A stretch of DNA of 64,000 bases from CAZWBR01 sp964632305 (GTDB taxonomy: Bacteria; Bacteroidota; Bacteroidia; Bacteroidales; Prolixibacteraceae), in assembly GCA_964632305.1 (NCBI GenBank), contig CAZWBR010000017.1, forward strand, positions 8,013 through 72,012. The letters are read 5' to 3'. Positions 62,429 to 64,000 of the stretch are shown one piece after another; position 1 is the first letter of the stretch; each line of letters opens with the position of its first letter. Position numbers and translations under genes: made by a program. The notes under the pieces were generated by a model that made no database searches, was not told the origin of the DNA, and saw nothing but the letters and a program-made list of their open reading frames with translations.

Positions 62429-63892
62429 ATGAAAGCGATTTCAATACTATTACTCTTATGTTGGGCCAACACGCTTCTTGCCCATGCACAGGATACCGTC
62501 AGCACCTATAAAAAACGGGTTCTCGAAACACCTGAAGTTGAACTGTTAATGAGCTATTACAACCAGGACGGGACCCACTCGGCGGTGGGCGGAGGGGTAG
62601 GAAGCGAAAAACTGAGCGACGGAACCCCCACTATCGTGATCTCCATTCCCCTGAATGAGGACGATGTCCTGACTATCGATATGGGCCTTTCGGCCTATAC
62701 CTCCGCCTCATCCAGCAATATCAACCCCTTCAACAGTACCGGTGCCTCCAGGGGAGGAGGCGACGACGATGATGACGAGCATGAAGACGAACCGGATGAA
62801 GGGAATAATCTCCCCGGCACGGGACCCACAGGAACCCCGTGGGTGGCTTCGTCAGGCGCCTCGCGAAGCGATGTGCTGGCCAGCGGCCATATCGCATACA
62901 GTCACACCTCCGACAGCCGGAATTTTATATGGGGAAGCAACATAGCCGTCTCCAACGAATTCGACTACAGCTCCTTTGGCTTTGGTGGAGATCTTGCCTG
63001 GCAGTTCAACGAAAAGAATACCGAATTCGCCGTTAAAGGACAGGTCTATCTCGATAAATGGAAACCAATCTATCCGACTGAACTTCATGAGTATAGCCTG
63101 TACGGAAACAATTTTCAGAACCAGGGGTACTTCAGCGGCGTGACCGTATTGAATGAGAATGGCAATGCCTCAACACAATATCAACCGGCCAGGTTCAGTT
63201 CGATCACCTCTCCCGGCAGGAATTCCTATTCCGCCTCTTTTATCGTATCCCAAATCTTCAGTAAACGATTGCAGGCCTCTCTTTTCTTCGATATCGTGAT
63301 GCAGGAAGGCTTGCTATCCACCCCCTATCACCGCATCTATTTCGCCGACCGCCCCAACTATTTTATCGGCACCGCGGACGATATTGCCCGTTACACCAAC
63401 CCTGCCAACCTGGGAGCGTATATGATGGCCGATGATATCGAGCGAATGCCTTCAACCCGGTTAAAGTTCCCGCTGGGAGCAAGGATCAATTACTACCTGA
63501 ACGAACGGTTTGTCGTTCGTACCTATTACCGCTATTACCTCGATGATTGGGGAATGACAGCCCATACCGCCAGCCTCGAACTGCCGGTGAAGCTAACGCC
63601 CTCGTTCACCCTTACCCCCATCTATCGCTTTTATACCCAGCAGCAGGTCGATTATTTCGCCCCGTTCGACACCCATCTATCCTCTGAAGAATATTATTCC
63701 TCCGACTTTGATCTCTCGACCTTCTACAGCAATCAGTACGGGCTTGGATTATCCTATACCGATATCTTTACCAAATTCAAGCTCTACCGCTTTGGGATGA
63801 AGACGATCAATCTCCGTTATAATCATTATCAGCGGGAGGATGGATTGAATGCTAATATCATGTCAATGGGGATCAAGTTTGTTTTTGAATAG
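62429..63892 (+). CDS. DUF3570 outer-membrane beta-barrel protein with two flavinylation-like motifs
   Basis: A 487-residue predicted outer-membrane protein. A signal peptide (residues 1 to about 20, LLAHA) is followed by ETPEVELLMSYYNQDG and many amphipathic strands, finishing MSMGIKFVFE as barrels do. A loop of about 50 residues between early strands carries TGAS at 104-107, a run of acidic residues (DDDDDEHEDE, about 112-121) and SGAS at 142-145. TGAS and SGAS fit the [ST]GA[ST] site to which ApbE attaches FMN. With apbE in the same operon this suggests a flavin-bearing barrel. Family call is firm; flavinylation is inferred. Confidence 0.88.
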   Translation: MKAISILLLLCWANTLLAHAQDTVSTYKKRVLETPEVELLMSYYNQDGTHSAVGGGVGSEKLSDGTPTIVISIPLNEDDVLTIDMGLSAYTSASSSNINPFNSTGASRGGGDDDDDEHEDEPDEGNNLPGTGPTGTPWVASSGASRSDVLASGHIAYSHTSDSRNFIWGSNIAVSNEFDYSSFGFGGDLAWQFNEKNTEFAVKGQVYLDKWKPIYPTELHEYSLYGNNFQNQGYFSGVTVLNENGNASTQYQPARFSSITSPGRNSYSASFIVSQIFSKRLQASLFFDIVMQEGLLSTPYHRIYFADRPNYFIGTADDIARYTNPANLGAYMMADDIERMPSTRLKFPLGARINYYLNERFVVRTYYRYYLDDWGMTAHTASLELPVKLTPSFTLTPIYRFYTQQQVDYFAPFDTHLSSEEYYSSDFDLSTFYSNQYGLGLSYTDIFTKFKLYRFGMKTINLRYNHYQREDGLNANIMSMGIKFVFE

Positions 63893-63991
63893 CTTGCCTT
63901 GCGGCCTAATGATTTCCCGTAAGATTTCATTTTCGACCTTTTCAAAGAGTATGTTCAATAAAGTGTGTCAGAGTTAAGAATAATAAAAAAA

Positions 63992-63999
63992 TAACTTTG
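63992..63999 (+). promoter_or_regulatory. -7 promoter element of a gene beyond the right edge
   Basis: TAACTTTG at the very end of the window matches TAnnTTTG and probably serves a plus-strand gene that starts outside the window. The 100 bases before it hold nothing else. Confidence 0.35.
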
Positions 64000-64000
64000 G

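Overview
The window is bacterial and its gene content points to Bacteroidota, probably Bacteroidales or a close order. The evidence is a complete porP-gldKLMN type IX secretion locus, a TonB-dependent receptor with carboxypeptidase-like N-terminal repeat, lipoproteins of the DUF4249, DUF4270 and LVIVD types, an RRM-type RNA-binding protein, a b-type succinate dehydrogenase/fumarate reductase operon, and repeated promoter elements of the form TAnnTTTG (often with TTTG about 20 bp upstream) with little Shine-Dalgarno sequence. There are no rRNA or tRNA genes, no insertion sequence and no CRISPR array that I can see. The genus is not determined.

Layout. 1-3.5 kb (minus): 5' part of a DEAD-box helicase gene, dprA, a DUF4249 lipoprotein and an RRM protein. 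3.9-9.7 kb (plus): dnaG, an NAD-dependent epimerase, a repeat-filled gap, an outer-membrane barrel and an LVIVD lipoprotein. 9.8-14.9 kb (minus): a CDGSH protein, a long gap full of phased repeats, then pfkB kinase, glgB and kdsB. 15.2-16.1 kb (plus): a mazEF-like pair and an antitoxin whose toxin appears to be lost. 16.2-18.3 kb (minus): translationally coupled DUF362 and DUF6599 genes. 18.5-27.8 kb (plus): M16 protease, sigma-54 activator-lptE-TPR-secG, groES-groEL and mntP. 28-35.6 kb (mostly minus): aroB-aroA, a membrane protein, a GH3 glucosidase, a small coiled protein and an Ig-like lipoprotein. 35.7-42 kb: a degenerate GlpD-like protein, a DUF4270 lipoprotein with a short GT5-only glycogen synthase, and divergent panC-panD-radA. 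42.4-51.8 kb (minus): topA, a ureohydrolase-like protein without metal ligands, then porP-gldK-gldL-gldM-gldN. 52-55.4 kb: TonB receptor (minus) and alpha/beta hydrolase (plus). 55.6-60 kb (plus): sdhC-sdhA-sdhB and a conserved unknown gene, followed by a possible minus-strand small RNA. 60.8-63.9 kb (plus): thioredoxin-like protein, ApbE, DUF4266 lipoprotein and DUF3570 outer-membrane protein.

The most interesting parts are (1) the last operon, in which an ApbE flavin transferase overlaps a small Gly/Cys-rich lipoprotein and precedes an outer-membrane DUF3570 protein carrying two TGAS/SGAS motifs of the kind ApbE flavinylates, which suggests a flavin-based extracytoplasmic electron-transfer system; (2) a set of intergenic repeats with strict 10-, 11- or 14-bp periods, several folding into long inverted repeats, including a perfect 60-bp palindrome; (3) catalytically degenerate enzyme relatives (GlpD-like, ureohydrolase-like, GT5-only GlgA) kept in conserved contexts; and (4) a candidate small RNA at 60.05-60.12 kb. 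All functional statements are read from the sequence and from remembered family knowledge; no search was run.
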